A stretch of 64,000 nt of DNA, taken from NCBI RefSeq assembly GCF_039536205.1, contig NZ_BAAAYL010000001.1:3534001-3598000 (forward strand), in the 5' to 3' direction. The position numbers were made by a program, and so were the translations under genes. Shown here in pieces: positions 41,609-50,055 of the stretch. Position 1 is the first letter of the stretch. Each line of letters starts with the position of its first letter. The notes beneath the pieces are model-generated. The model saw only the letters and a list, made by a program, of their open reading frames with translations. It was not told the origin of the DNA and did no database searches. The DNA is from Streptomyces sannanensis (GTDB taxonomy: Bacteria > Actinomycetota > Actinomycetes > Streptomycetales > Streptomycetaceae).

Positions 41609-43552
41609 CTATCGCGTCGGCGACGCGACAGCCCTCGCCGACGCGACCTCCCGCCGCACCGGCGCGAGAACGCTGCCCTCGTCCCCGCCGGGATCGGTGC
41701 GGACCTCGGTCAGTGTCTCCGATTCACGCAGGCCGTCCGCCAGTTCGCGCAGCTGCCGGGTGACCAGAGCGACCTCGTCCGCGGCGGGCGAGGCAGCGCC
41801 CTGGCCGACGCGGATCCTCGCCGCCGTCGTGGCGTCGACGACCCGCTCGACGGCGACGACGACCGGCCACCATGCGGCGGCCCGCGCCCCCACCGGCGGC
41901 GGCTCCGTGAGCGCCCGCTGGAACTCGGAGCGTACGTCGGACAGATCGCGGTACAGACGCCGCCGCAGCCGGGCCCGGCGTGCCTGGTCGGCGCTCTCGT
42001 CGAACGCCACCTCGACGTAGTGCGCGGCGTCGGCGACCGCGTCCGCGAGACGGTCGCCGACGCGGGTGTGCCAGCTCTCCGGCCACAGCAGGTACCCGGC
42101 GACGAGCGCGATGGCGCAGCCGATCAGGCTGTCGACCAGCCGCGGCAGCACGAGTCCGAAGCCCTGATGGTTGAGGATGTCGGACAGAAGCAGGATGACC
42201 GGGGTGACGGCCGCGGTCTGGAAGGCGTAACCGCGCGCCGAGAAGGCCGGGATCAGCGTGGCGAGCACCGCCATCACCGGCACGTCCCACCAGCCGGGCG
42301 GCACTTCGGCGAGTACGACGGCGGCGACCAGCAGTCCGCCCGCGGTGCCGACCGCGCGCATCACGGCCCGTGAGAAGACCGAGCCGAAGTCGGGTTTGAG
42401 GACGAAGGTGACGGTCAGCGCCACCCAGTACGACCTCGGCACGGGCACCAGCGAGACCAGCGCCTGGGCGAGCCCGATGCACAGGGCGAGGCGCAGTCCG
42501 TACCGCCAGGAGGCGGCGGAGAGCAGCACGCCGCGGGTGACGCGGCGGGTCCGCACACCGAACGCGGCGGGGCGGCCGAGCCGGTCGTCGACGTTGTGGG
42601 GGTCGGGATCGGGGCTGAGGACGACGTCGGCCGCACAGCGAAGGGCATGGTCGACGGCCCGCTCGGCGGCCGTGCCGGGTGGCGGCAGTGCGAGGTCGGT
42701 CCCGGCCCCGGTGCGGCCCGCTTCGACGGCGCCGGCCAGTTCGCGCGCGGCGGCGGGGACCGCGTCGGGCAGCGGCCGGCCGCACAGATGGGCGGCGGGG
42801 GCGGCCTCGAGGAGCGGGACGAGCACATTGAGCTGGGCCAGCAGCCGCACCAGCGGGGTGCGGCGGCCGTGGTCGCGGACGCGCCGGGCGAGGACGAGAT
42901 CGTAGGAGGTGTTGAGGGAGCCGGTGACGGCCTGCCGCTTCTCGTCGTACGCGGCCGTGCCCGCCGCTTCGAGAAGCGCGGCCACCGAGCGGTACGTATC
43001 GGCGACCGCGGCGCGTTCCGGCACCCGGCCGCGCAACGGCCAGGCCAGCAGGGTCAGCAGGAGGACGAAGGCGCCGCCGACGCCGAGCAGCACCGGCGCC
43101 TTCCACCAGGGGGCCGGCAGCGGCAGGCCCGCTCCGACGACGGCATTGAGGAGGAGCAGCAGCCCGGAGACGGAGGCGACCGCGCCGATGGACGAGACCA
43201 TCCCGGAGACGAGCGCGACGAGGGTGAGCGCGACGACCGCGAGCCAACCCTCCCCGTACACGAGGCTGCCGAGGGTGACGCCGAGGGCGCCGAACAGCTG
43301 CGGTACGGCGATGTTGAAGACGCGCATGCGGTAGGCGTCCGCGGTGTCCCCGATGACCCCGGAGAGGGCGCCCATGGAGATCACCGCGCCGTACTCGAGG
43401 TGGCCGGCGGCCAGGCCGGCGGCGAGCGGTACGGACAGTGCGACGGACGCGCGGGCCATCGCGGCCCGGGGCACCGGCGCGGGACGCGGGCGGAGGGTCT
43501 TCAGCAGCCAGGGCTGCTGAACCGTGTCGTGTGTCCCGTACCGCGCGCCCAT
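41609..43552 (-). CDS. FUSC-family (aromatic acid exporter-like) membrane protein
   Basis: 647 residues. Two blocks of about six membrane helices (about 35-190 and 365-520) each precede a cytoplasmic helical domain, the FUSC/YccS-like layout. Diagnostic segment: RSYWVALTVTFVLKPDFGSVFSRAVMRAVGTAGGLLVAAVVL, a match to the family core. Characterised relatives export aromatic carboxylic acids or confer fusaric acid tolerance. It lies 16 bp downstream of the DUF2630 gene on the same strand. ATG at 43552 behind GGGGAC. Confidence 0.88.
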   Translation of the reverse strand: MGARYGTHDTVQQPWLLKTLRPRPAPVPRAAMARASVALSVPLAAGLAAGHLEYGAVISMGALSGVIGDTADAYRMRVFNIAVPQLFGALGVTLGSLVYGEGWLAVVALTLVALVSGMVSSIGAVASVSGLLLLLNAVVGAGLPLPAPWWKAPVLLGVGGAFVLLLTLLAWPLRGRVPERAAVADTYRSVAALLEAAGTAAYDEKRQAVTGSLNTSYDLVLARRVRDHGRRTPLVRLLAQLNVLVPLLEAAPAAHLCGRPLPDAVPAAARELAGAVEAGRTGAGTDLALPPPGTAAERAVDHALRCAADVVLSPDPDPHNVDDRLGRPAAFGVRTRRVTRGVLLSAASWRYGLRLALCIGLAQALVSLVPVPRSYWVALTVTFVLKPDFGSVFSRAVMRAVGTAGGLLVAAVVLAEVPPGWWDVPVMAVLATLIPAFSARGYAFQTAAVTPVILLLSDILNHQGFGLVLPRLVDSLIGCAIALVAGYLLWPESWHTRVGDRLADAVADAAHYVEVAFDESADQARRARLRRRLYRDLSDVRSEFQRALTEPPPVGARAAAWWPVVVAVERVVDATTAARIRVGQGAASPAADEVALVTRQLRELADGLRESETLTEVRTDPGGDEGSVLAPVRREVASARAVASPTR

Positions 43553-43568
43553 GTCCCCATGGTGGGGC

Positions 43569-43811
43569 TCAGCTCTCGTACTTCTCGACCTGATCGGCGG
43601 GCCGCACCCGTGCGTCGCCAGGGCTCTCGCCGAACTCCAGCTTGGCGCGGCGCCGGCGCAGCAGGTCCCAGTACTGGTCGAGCTGGATCTCCAGGTCGTC
43701 GAGGCGTGCCTTCTCGCCGTCGCTGAGGCCGCTTTCGCCCGCGTGGTCGCGCAGGGCGCGCTCCTCGGTGATCAGGGTGCCGATGCGGTCGAAGATGTCC
43801 TTGTCCTCCAT
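43569..43811 (-). CDS. DUF2630 family protein
   Basis: 80 residues. EDKDIFDRIGTLITEERALRDHAG, LDDLEIQLDQYWDLLRRRRAKLEFGE and a short tail match the small actinobacterial DUF2630 helical-hairpin family. Function unknown; highly charged, cytosolic, probably a coiled coil of two helices. It overlaps the 3' end of the degenerate oxidoreductase frame and heads the FUSC operon. Confidence 0.85.
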   Translation of the reverse strand: MEDKDIFDRIGTLITEERALRDHAGESGLSDGEKARLDDLEIQLDQYWDLLRRRRAKLEFGESPGDARVRPADQVEKYES

Positions 43812-44122
43812 ACCGGCTCCTCCGTTCCCCCGGTCCGGATCACGATGACCGTCTTGCCGCGCGCCCCGCCCTCCCCCAGGCTCTCGGCGGCGCAGGGGGG
43901 ACCTCCATGGCCGCGGGCGAGCGCCTCAGGTGTCCTCTCCAGCGGCACCTCGGCGGTGACGGCCACCTTCAGCGAGCCCTCGGCGGCACAGGTGGCCGGC
44001 ACGTCGAGCAGCTCCGGCGAGCTCTCCGTACGGACGTCCACGCCCTCGACGCCGGCCGGGAGCACGGGCAGCTCGACGATGCCGGGCTCGGCCTTGGAGC
44101 GGGCCACGGCGACAGCACGCAT
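43772..44122 (-). pseudogene. Internally deleted NADP-dependent oxidoreductase (MDR) with repeat insertion
   Basis: 116 codons. Residues 1-24 (MRAVAVARSKAEPGIVELPVLPAG) are a typical MDR start. Residues about 27-60 (GVDVRTESSPELLDV...LKVAVTAEVPLERTPEALA) and 86-94 (GGARGKTVIVI) are MDR C-terminal pieces. The cofactor-binding middle, about 200 residues, is missing. Between ALARG and GGARGK sits GHGGPPCAAESLGE, encoded by a copy of the same GC-rich repeat that expands the DUF1254 gene. It overlaps the DUF2630 start by 40 bp. Confidence 0.65.
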
Positions 44123-44132
44123 GGGGGACCTC

Positions 44133-45149
44133 CTACGACCTCCCGTCCCCTCCAGCGTCGGCCGCGGCGGGTGCGCGCGCGACCCGGGAGCCCTTGTGCA
44201 GGTCCAGCTCCACGAGCAGTGCCCGGTGGTCACTGGGCGCGAGACCCAGGAAGAGGGCCGAGCGCACCGAGAAGTCGTCGCTGACCAGCACATGGTCGAT
44301 CTGGGTCCCCATCGGGTATCGGTCGTCGGCCGGCCACGACGGGGTGCGCGACGCGCCGGCGAGGCGGGCGCTGTCGTGCAACCCTCCCGCGTCGAGCACG
44401 GCCCGGAAGGCGGCGTGGTCCTGGGAGGCGTTGAAGTCCCCGGCGAGCAGCAGCGGCTCGTCCCGTGCCGTGGCGGCGAAGTTCCGCAGCCGGCCCAGCT
44501 CCTCGCGCCATGCCCCCACCCCGCGGGGGATCGGCGGCAGCGGATGGGCCAGCTGGAGCCGGACGGCCTCTCCCTGTACGAGCACCACGGCCCCCGGCAT
44601 CTCCATGGCACCGTCGATCCCCTCCGTGGGGCGCAGCGGATACCGGCTGAGGATCGCGGAACCCCTGGATCCCCCGGCCCCGGGCAGCGCCCGGTACGGA
44701 TACGCGGAGCTCGGCACACGGGCGGTGAGGGCGCCGGCGCAGGCATACTCGCACTCCTGCACGAACACCAGGTCGGGCTCATCCCGCAGAACCGCGGCGA
44801 CCAGGGCATCCGTGCCCCGGCCGAACTCCACGTTCGCGGTCAGTACGCGCAGCGGAGCGACGACCGGCCCCTCCGCTCCGGTGGATCCGGCCCCGTACGG
44901 CCGGCAGAACCACCCGATGACGGCCAGCACCACCAGCGCCCATACGAGCCCGGGACGCCAACGCGCCAGCGCGGCCAGCGCGAGGGCGACGGCGGCGGGC
45001 ACCAGCAGCCACGGCAGGAACGCCAAGGCCTGCGGTACCGGCGTCACCCCGTCCACCCCGAAGGCCCGGCAGCCGACGACGGCGCTCAATCCGGTGAGCA
45101 CGGCCCCGGCCGCCCACGCCGACACGGCCCGTACCGTCCTGGTGTGCAT
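44133..45149 (-). CDS. Membrane-anchored endonuclease/exonuclease/phosphatase family protein
   Basis: 338 residues. Three N-terminal hydrophobic segments (about 8-85) anchor an outward-facing EEP catalytic domain. The motifs are VLTANVEFGRGTDALV (Asn), VFVQECEYAC (catalytic Glu), LLLAGDFNASQDHAAF (Asp/Asn), MGTQIDHVLVSDD, and PSDHRALLVEL (final Asp-His). The fold covers nucleases and lipid/phosphoester hydrolases; the anchored form is common in actinobacteria and the substrate is unknown. ATG at 45149 has GGAGG eight bases upstream. Confidence 0.9.
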   Translation of the reverse strand: MHTRTVRAVSAWAAGAVLTGLSAVVGCRAFGVDGVTPVPQALAFLPWLLVPAAVALALAALARWRPGLVWALVVLAVIGWFCRPYGAGSTGAEGPVVAPLRVLTANVEFGRGTDALVAAVLRDEPDLVFVQECEYACAGALTARVPSSAYPYRALPGAGGSRGSAILSRYPLRPTEGIDGAMEMPGAVVLVQGEAVRLQLAHPLPPIPRGVGAWREELGRLRNFAATARDEPLLLAGDFNASQDHAAFRAVLDAGGLHDSARLAGASRTPSWPADDRYPMGTQIDHVLVSDDFSVRSALFLGLAPSDHRALLVELDLHKGSRVARAPAAADAGGDGRS

Positions 45150-45291
45150 CCCCGCATCCTCCCCCGGGGGCAGATCGCCCACTTCCGCGACAACGCCGGA
45201 GGCGTCGTCCCGAGTTCCGGGTGATCCACTTGCCGGTCGCCGCGACCGGGTGTGCCCTGGTGAGACGGGGGAAGGCGGAAGGAGCTCTGCC

Positions 45292-45693
45292 ATGGGTGCA
45301 CACGCAGCCCTGCCGGCCGCGCGAGCCCGGCGCGCACCGGCGATCAGCACGGCGTCCTGGGCCGTACCGCTGACGATCGGCGTTCTCTACGGCTTCTATG
45401 TGGCCTTCATCGCCCGCGTCACCAGCGGCGGTCACATCACGACCGGCAAGGCCGTGCTCGGTATCGTCTCCGGCCTGGTGATGGCCGTGCTGTGCTTCTT
45501 GCTCGGCCGCTACCAGCGGTCGATGAAACGTGAGATGCGCGCAGTGGCGTACGGAGCGCTGTGCGGAGTGTCGACCGGCTTCCTGTTCAGCCTGACCGGA
45601 CACAGCGTCCTCCGGTCGAGCTCGATGGGGTTCGTGCTCGGACTCGGGCTGTTCCTGGTGATGTTCTATTACTTCTACACCCATGAGGAGTGA
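45292..45693 (+). CDS. Small membrane protein of unknown function
   Basis: 133 residues. A basic N-terminal cytosolic stretch (about 20 residues) is followed by four likely membrane helices (VPLTIGVLYGFYVAFI; GKAVLGIVSGLVMAVLCFLLG; VAYGALCGVSTGFLFSL; SSMGFVLGLGLFLVMFYYFYTHEE). A short RYQRSMKREM loop lies in the middle. ATG at 45292 follows GGAAGGAG. It resembles uncharacterised actinobacterial small integral membrane proteins. Divergent from the EEP gene. Confidence 0.8.
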   Translation: MGAHAALPAARARRAPAISTASWAVPLTIGVLYGFYVAFIARVTSGGHITTGKAVLGIVSGLVMAVLCFLLGRYQRSMKREMRAVAYGALCGVSTGFLFSLTGHSVLRSSSMGFVLGLGLFLVMFYYFYTHEE

Positions 45694-45829
45694 GCGTCCG
45701 GAACCGCAGCCCCGACCGGCTCACTCCCGAGCCCGAACACCCAGGTGAAGGCCGCCCCACCCAGGACGGCCTCCGCCGCTGCTCCGGGTACGGTCCACCT
45801 CACCCCGCTGCCCGGCGACGAACTCCGGC

Positions 45830-46120
45830 TCAGCGCCGCAGGCGGAGGACGGCCTCGCGGATCTCCGCGAGCTCGGCCTCCGCCGCACGGTAGTCGTCGG
45901 TGACCTTGCGCTCGGGGGTGAGGCCACGCACCCTTCGCCCAGGGCCCGCAGCCGGTCGGCCATCGCGCCGAGCCTCGCCCTTCAGCGCGAACCGGCTCTC
46001 GGCGCCGGCCTGCGCGTCCGTGAGCTCCTCGCGGCCCCCGACCGGGACGTCGTGGCAGCTGTCCGCCGCGGCCACGGCCTCGACGAGCTCACCCGTCCGG
46101 GCGCGCTTGCGCCCCCACAT
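45830..46120 (-). CDS. Small charged helical hypothetical protein, possibly carrying two compensating frameshifts
   Basis: 96 residues: MWGRKRARTGELVEAVAAADSCHD, LTDAQAGAESRFALKGEAR, then an atypical RDGRPAAGPGRR stretch, then LTPERKVTDDYRAAEAELAEIREAVLRLRR. In another frame the middle segment reads MADRLRALGEG, which continues the helix far more naturally and has better third-position G/C. Two small opposite indels near 45968 and 45938 could therefore have altered about ten residues. Function unknown; it looks like a coiled coil. Confidence 0.55.
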   Translation of the reverse strand: MWGRKRARTGELVEAVAAADSCHDVPVGGREELTDAQAGAESRFALKGEARRDGRPAAGPGRRVRGLTPERKVTDDYRAAEAELAEIREAVLRLRR

Positions 46121-46248
46121 GTGCCCGCCCCTCGATCATGTGATCAGTGACCATACGGTCCGGTGCGGCGTGCGAAGCACGGAGCCCGCCCCTACGATCC
46201 GGAGACAGGAGTGCGGAGGATTTCTGCCTGTTCGTCCCGGAGCCCGAT

Positions 46249-47748
46249 GTGACCGATGCGACCGATTCGAGTGATCTGGCCGCGCTCGCCGCGGAGGCGT
46301 ACGTCTACGGCTATCCGCTGGTGCACAACCTCACCATGGTCGACCGCATCACCCGCAGGGGCACGGGTTCCGTGGCCCCCGCGGAGTTCAACGAGTTCGT
46401 GCACTTCTCCCGCCTCGCCGGCCCCGACGACGACTTCGTCTCGGTCGGCAACGACACCCTCTACTCCACCGCCCAGCTCGATCTGTCCGGCGGCCCCCTG
46501 CTGCTCCACGTGCCCGACTACGGAGGGGAGTACTACGTCCTCCAGTTCGTCGACGCGTGGAGCAACAACTTCGCCTACCTCGGCAGCCGCGCCACCGGCA
46601 CGGCCGAATGCCGCTGGCTGATCACCCCGCCGGGGTGGAGCGGCAGCGCACCGGAGGGCGTCCGGATCGTCGATGCGCCGACCGCCGTCGTGTCGGTCGT
46701 CGGCCGCAGCGCCTGCGCGGGGCCGGACGACGTGCCACGGGTGGCGGCGCTCCAGCGGGAGCTCACGCTCACCCCGGCCCTCCCCCGAACTCTCGGCTTC
46801 TCCCCCGAGCTCTCGGCTTCTCCCCCGAGCTCTCGGCTCCCCCGAGCTCTCGGCTCCGCTCGAGCAGGGGGGACCCCCATGAGCAGGGGGGGCTCCCATG
46901 GGCAGGGGGGACCCCCATGGGCAGGGGGGACCTCCATGGGCAGGGGGGCCGGGCTGCCGACGCCCGATCCGGCCGTGCCCGAACAGCTGCGGTTCTTCGA
47001 GGAGTTGCGGGTCTGGATGGCCGACTTCCCGCCGCCGCCGCCCGATTCGGCGTACCAGGACCGCTTCCAGCCGCTCGGCCTGCTGGAGGAGGGGCCTTCG
47101 CCGTACGCGGGTGCGGACCCCGCGCTCGTACGGGCGTTGGAGGCCGGGCTGGCGGCGGGCCGGGAACGGGTGGAGATCGCCTCGGAGCCCCCGCCGCACG
47201 AAAGTCCGGCCGGGGCTTGGGAGATGGACCTCCATCTCTTCGACTACAACCTCGACCGTCTCGGGCCCGGCACGCTCGACGAGGCCCGCTGGAAGATCGC
47301 CGACCGGCGGGAGTCGTATCTGGTCAGGGCCGCCACCGCGCTCACCGCGCTCTGGGGCTGCCATGCCTACGAGGCGGTGCAGGCATGCACGTTCACGGAC
47401 GCAGAGGGCAAACAGCTGAACGGCGCCCACTCCTACACGCTGCGTTTCGAGGAGCCTCCGCCCGTGGACGCCTTCTGGTCCCTCACCATGTACGACACCC
47501 CGGACCACTTCCTCGTGGACAACCCCGCCGGCCGCTACTCCATCGGCGACCGCACCCCGGGCCTGGTCCGTGCCGACGACGGTTCCCTGACCCTCGTACT
47601 CCAGCATGAACGCCCCAAGGACCCTGTGGAGGCGGCGAATTGGCTGCCCGCGCCAGCCGGCGACTTCCGCCCGATGATCCGCCTCTACCAGCCCCGCGAG
47701 CCGGTCCTGCGCGGCGACTACCGGCTACCGAGGGTGGTCCGCCGGTGA
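46249..47748 (+). CDS. DUF1254/DUF1214 domain protein with in-frame repeat expansion
   Basis: 499 residues. The DUF1254 part (about 10-175: AAEAYVYGYPLVHNLTMVDRI, VSVGNDTLYSTAQLDLSGGPLLLHVPDYGGEYYVLQFVDAWSNNFAYLGSRATG) and the DUF1214 part (about 385-495: YTLRFEEPPPVDAFWSLTMYDTPDHFLVDNPAGRYSIGDR) are intact. Between them, residues about 178-234 are low-complexity translation of DNA repeats (46781-46950), absent from what the family normally shows at this point. The family is found in secreted and cytosolic proteins of unclear function. The GTG at 46249 follows GGAG by six bases; no signal peptide. Confidence 0.85.
   Translation: MTDATDSSDLAALAAEAYVYGYPLVHNLTMVDRITRRGTGSVAPAEFNEFVHFSRLAGPDDDFVSVGNDTLYSTAQLDLSGGPLLLHVPDYGGEYYVLQFVDAWSNNFAYLGSRATGTAECRWLITPPGWSGSAPEGVRIVDAPTAVVSVVGRSACAGPDDVPRVAALQRELTLTPALPRTLGFSPELSASPPSSRLPRALGSARAGGTPMSRGGSHGQGGPPWAGGTSMGRGAGLPTPDPAVPEQLRFFEELRVWMADFPPPPPDSAYQDRFQPLGLLEEGPSPYAGADPALVRALEAGLAAGRERVEIASEPPPHESPAGAWEMDLHLFDYNLDRLGPGTLDEARWKIADRRESYLVRAATALTALWGCHAYEAVQACTFTDAEGKQLNGAHSYTLRFEEPPPVDAFWSLTMYDTPDHFLVDNPAGRYSIGDRTPGLVRADDGSLTLVLQHERPKDPVEAANWLPAPAGDFRPMIRLYQPREPVLRGDYRLPRVVRR
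46781..46950. repeat. Two tandem repeat arrays inside the DUF1254 gene
   Basis: Array 1: TCCCCCGAGCTCTCGGCTTC (20 bp) in three near-perfect copies at 46781-46840 plus a shortened copy to 46855. Array 2: a GAGCAGGGGGGACCCCCATG-type unit in about five copies at 46862-46950. Total length keeps the reading frame open. Array 2 resembles sequences at 43890-43918 and 34025-34037. Confidence 0.9.
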
Positions 47749-47835
47749 CTCCGGGTGCTGTGGCTGTCACCTGCGCGCTTGCAGATCCGGAGGAGCGAGG
47801 GACAATTGAGGAAGGTAAGAGGAAGGGAGAACGTT

Positions 47836-48084
47836 ATGGCTGTCTTCGCACTCGCGACTCCCGCACTTCACCGGAACGGCTGGGGTTGGGACACCAGTGA
47901 CTACGGCGACCACGGCGACCACGGTCGCGGCGGTTATGGTCGCGGCGGTTACGGTCGTGGCGGCTACGGTGGCGACGGTGGCGGTGGCCGCGGTGGCCGC
48001 GGTGGCGGTGGCTACGGTCGTGGCGGCTACGGCGGCGGCGGTGGCGGCGGTGGCGGCGGTCGTGGTGGCCGCGGTGGCTACTGA
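47836..48084 (+). CDS. Gly/Arg/Tyr-repeat small protein, possible exported or modified peptide
   Basis: 82 residues. A 27-residue head (MAVFALATPALHRNGWGWDT, then SDYGDHGDHG) is followed by a tail made almost only of Gly with Arg and Tyr, based on GRGGY/GGYGR units. There is no Cys, and no Ser or Thr in the tail. There is no normal signal peptide, though the first 11 residues are weakly hydrophobic. A strong GGAAGGGAG site precedes the ATG and a hairpin terminator follows. Next on the strand are an ABC exporter and a coupled kinase. The peptide-plus-exporter layout suggests a secreted peptide or Gly-rich surface protein; this is inference. Confidence 0.65.
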   Translation: MAVFALATPALHRNGWGWDTSDYGDHGDHGRGGYGRGGYGRGGYGGDGGGGRGGRGGGGYGRGGYGGGGGGGGGGRGGRGGY

Positions 48085-48107
48085 CGTCTGCACGCCAACT
48101 GAACGGA

Positions 48108-48147
48108 AATGATCCGGGTCGGGCCCTTGCGCCCGGCCCTGGTCATT
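48108..48147 (+). terminator. Hairpin after the Gly-rich gene
   Basis: AATGA-TCCGGGTCGGGC pairs with GCCCGGCCCTGG-TCATT (one bulge, one mismatch) around a short CCTTGC loop. It could act as a partial terminator that reduces read-through from the abundant peptide message into the exporter gene. Confidence 0.65.
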
Positions 48148-48177
48148 TGTGCGTCGACACCCACCTGATGAGGTGTG

Positions 48178-50055
48178 ATGGCCGAACCAGAACCCTCGAA
48201 GGCGCAGCACCGCAAGGCGCGGCCGGTACTGCGGCGACTGCTGTATGTCGCCGAGGATTCCGACGCCGTCGTCGCGAGTGCGCCGCCGGTGCCTCTGCGG
48301 GAGGTGTTCCGGCGATTCTGGCCCTACACACGGGGTGGCCGCCGGTGGCTGGCGCTGATCTTCGTCTTCATCGTGCTGGGTCCGCTGGTGGACGCGGCGG
48401 AGATCTGGCTGTTCAAGATCCTGATCGACGATGTGCTCGTCCCGCGCGATCTGAGTCTTCTGCTGCCGATCGCCCTTTCCTACGTCGGGCTGACGCTCTT
48501 CTCCGGTGTCGTGGGCTTCGCCGACGCCATGACGTCCACCTGGGTGAGCCAGCGCTTTCTGCTGGGCCTGCGGTCGGATGTGTTCCGGCACGTCCAGGGC
48601 CTGTCCCTGGGCTTCTTCGAGCGGCGGCGGCTGGGAGACGTGCTGTCCCGCGTCACCGGTGACGTCGACGCCGTGGAAACGTTTCTGCTGTCCGGCATCG
48701 TGAGCGCCATCGCGTATGTGACCGAGCTCGTCGTCTTCCTCGCGCTGCTGTTCTACCTGCGATGGGATCTGACTCTGCTGGCGATCGCGATCACGCCGAT
48801 GTTCTGGTACACGGCGCGGCGCTTCTCCCGGCTGGTCAAGGCGGCCTCGCGGGAGCGGAGGCGGCGCGCCGGCTCGGTGAGCGCGATCACGGAGGAGTCC
48901 CTCGGCAATATCGCGCTGGTGCAGGCCTACAACCGCCAGGAGTGGGAGTGGGGCCGCTTCCAGAGGGAGAACATCGGCAGGTTCCGGGCGACCATGGCGT
49001 CGACGCGGATCGGCGCGCTGTTCGGGCCGCTGGTCGACGTGATCGAGCTGACCGGCGCCCTGGTCGTCATCGGCCTCGGCACCTGGCAGCTCGCGCAGGG
49101 AAAGCTCACGCTCGGCGGGCTGATGGTCTTCCTCGCCCTGCTCAGCAGGCTCTACGGCCCCATTCGTGGGGTTGCCGGGCTCAGCAACACCTTCTTCTCG
49201 GCGTCGGCCGCCGCGGAGCGCATCATCGAACTGCTCGATCAGCGGCCCCAGGTCGTCGAGGCCGCCGAACCCCGGACGATCGGGCGCGCACACGGCACCG
49301 TCGAGTTCGACCGGGTCTTCTTCAGCTACCCCGGGACCGACCGGTCGGCGCTCAGGGACCTCTCCTTCGCGGTGTCGCCAGGCGAGACGCTGGCGCTGGT
49401 CGGGGCGAGCGGGGCCGGCAAGTCGACCGCCGCCAAGCTGCTGCTGCGCTTCTACGATCCACAGGGCGGAACGGTCCGCCTCGACGGGTGCGACCTCCGT
49501 GACCTGCGGCTCAGCGAGCTGCGGGACAACGTCGCGGTGGTCCTTCAGGAGACGCTCGTCTTCCACGGCACGGTGCGGGACAACATCGCCTACGGCCGGC
49601 CCGGCGCGAGCGAGGAGGCAGTCGTCGCGGCGGCGCGTGCGGCGGACGCGCACGAGTTCATCCGCAGGCTGCCGGACGGCTACGACACCGTGGTCGGCCA
49701 GAGCGGCCGGCTGCTCTCCGGCGGGCAGCGGCAGCGCCTGGCGATCGCGCGGGCGATGATCCGTGACGCGCCGGTTCTGATCCTCGACGAGCCGACCACC
49801 GGGCTCGACGCCGTGTCGGGATGGCGGATCCTCGGTCCGCTGCGGGAGCTGATGTCAGGAAGGACGACGATCATCATTTCGCACAACCTGCTCACCGTCC
49901 GTGAGGCCACCCAGATCGTGCTGCTCGAGCACGGACGTATGGCCGACCGCGGCACCCATACAGAGCTGCTCGCGCGGAGCGCCGCCTATGCGCGGCTCCA
50001 CGAGCTGCACATGCACCGCCCGCCGGACGAGGCGTCCGCCGTCGAGGTGCGGTGA
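48178..50055 (+). CDS. ABC exporter (fused permease-ATPase half transporter)
   Basis: 625 residues. A soluble N-terminus of about 45 residues is followed by six membrane helices (about 55-340) and an ATPase domain with Walker A GASGAGKST, the signature LLSGGQRQR, Walker B VLILDEPTT and switch IISHN. It works as a homodimer, or as a heterodimer with a partner not seen here. Such type I exporters move peptides, lipids or drugs. No peptidase C39 domain is present, so leader removal would need another protease. ATG at 48178 behind GAGGTG. It overlaps the kinase start by one base. Confidence 0.92.
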   Translation: MAEPEPSKAQHRKARPVLRRLLYVAEDSDAVVASAPPVPLREVFRRFWPYTRGGRRWLALIFVFIVLGPLVDAAEIWLFKILIDDVLVPRDLSLLLPIALSYVGLTLFSGVVGFADAMTSTWVSQRFLLGLRSDVFRHVQGLSLGFFERRRLGDVLSRVTGDVDAVETFLLSGIVSAIAYVTELVVFLALLFYLRWDLTLLAIAITPMFWYTARRFSRLVKAASRERRRRAGSVSAITEESLGNIALVQAYNRQEWEWGRFQRENIGRFRATMASTRIGALFGPLVDVIELTGALVVIGLGTWQLAQGKLTLGGLMVFLALLSRLYGPIRGVAGLSNTFFSASAAAERIIELLDQRPQVVEAAEPRTIGRAHGTVEFDRVFFSYPGTDRSALRDLSFAVSPGETLALVGASGAGKSTAAKLLLRFYDPQGGTVRLDGCDLRDLRLSELRDNVAVVLQETLVFHGTVRDNIAYGRPGASEEAVVAAARAADAHEFIRRLPDGYDTVVGQSGRLLSGGQRQRLAIARAMIRDAPVLILDEPTTGLDAVSGWRILGPLRELMSGRTTIIISHNLLTVREATQIVLLEHGRMADRGTHTELLARSAAYARLHELHMHRPPDEASAVEVR

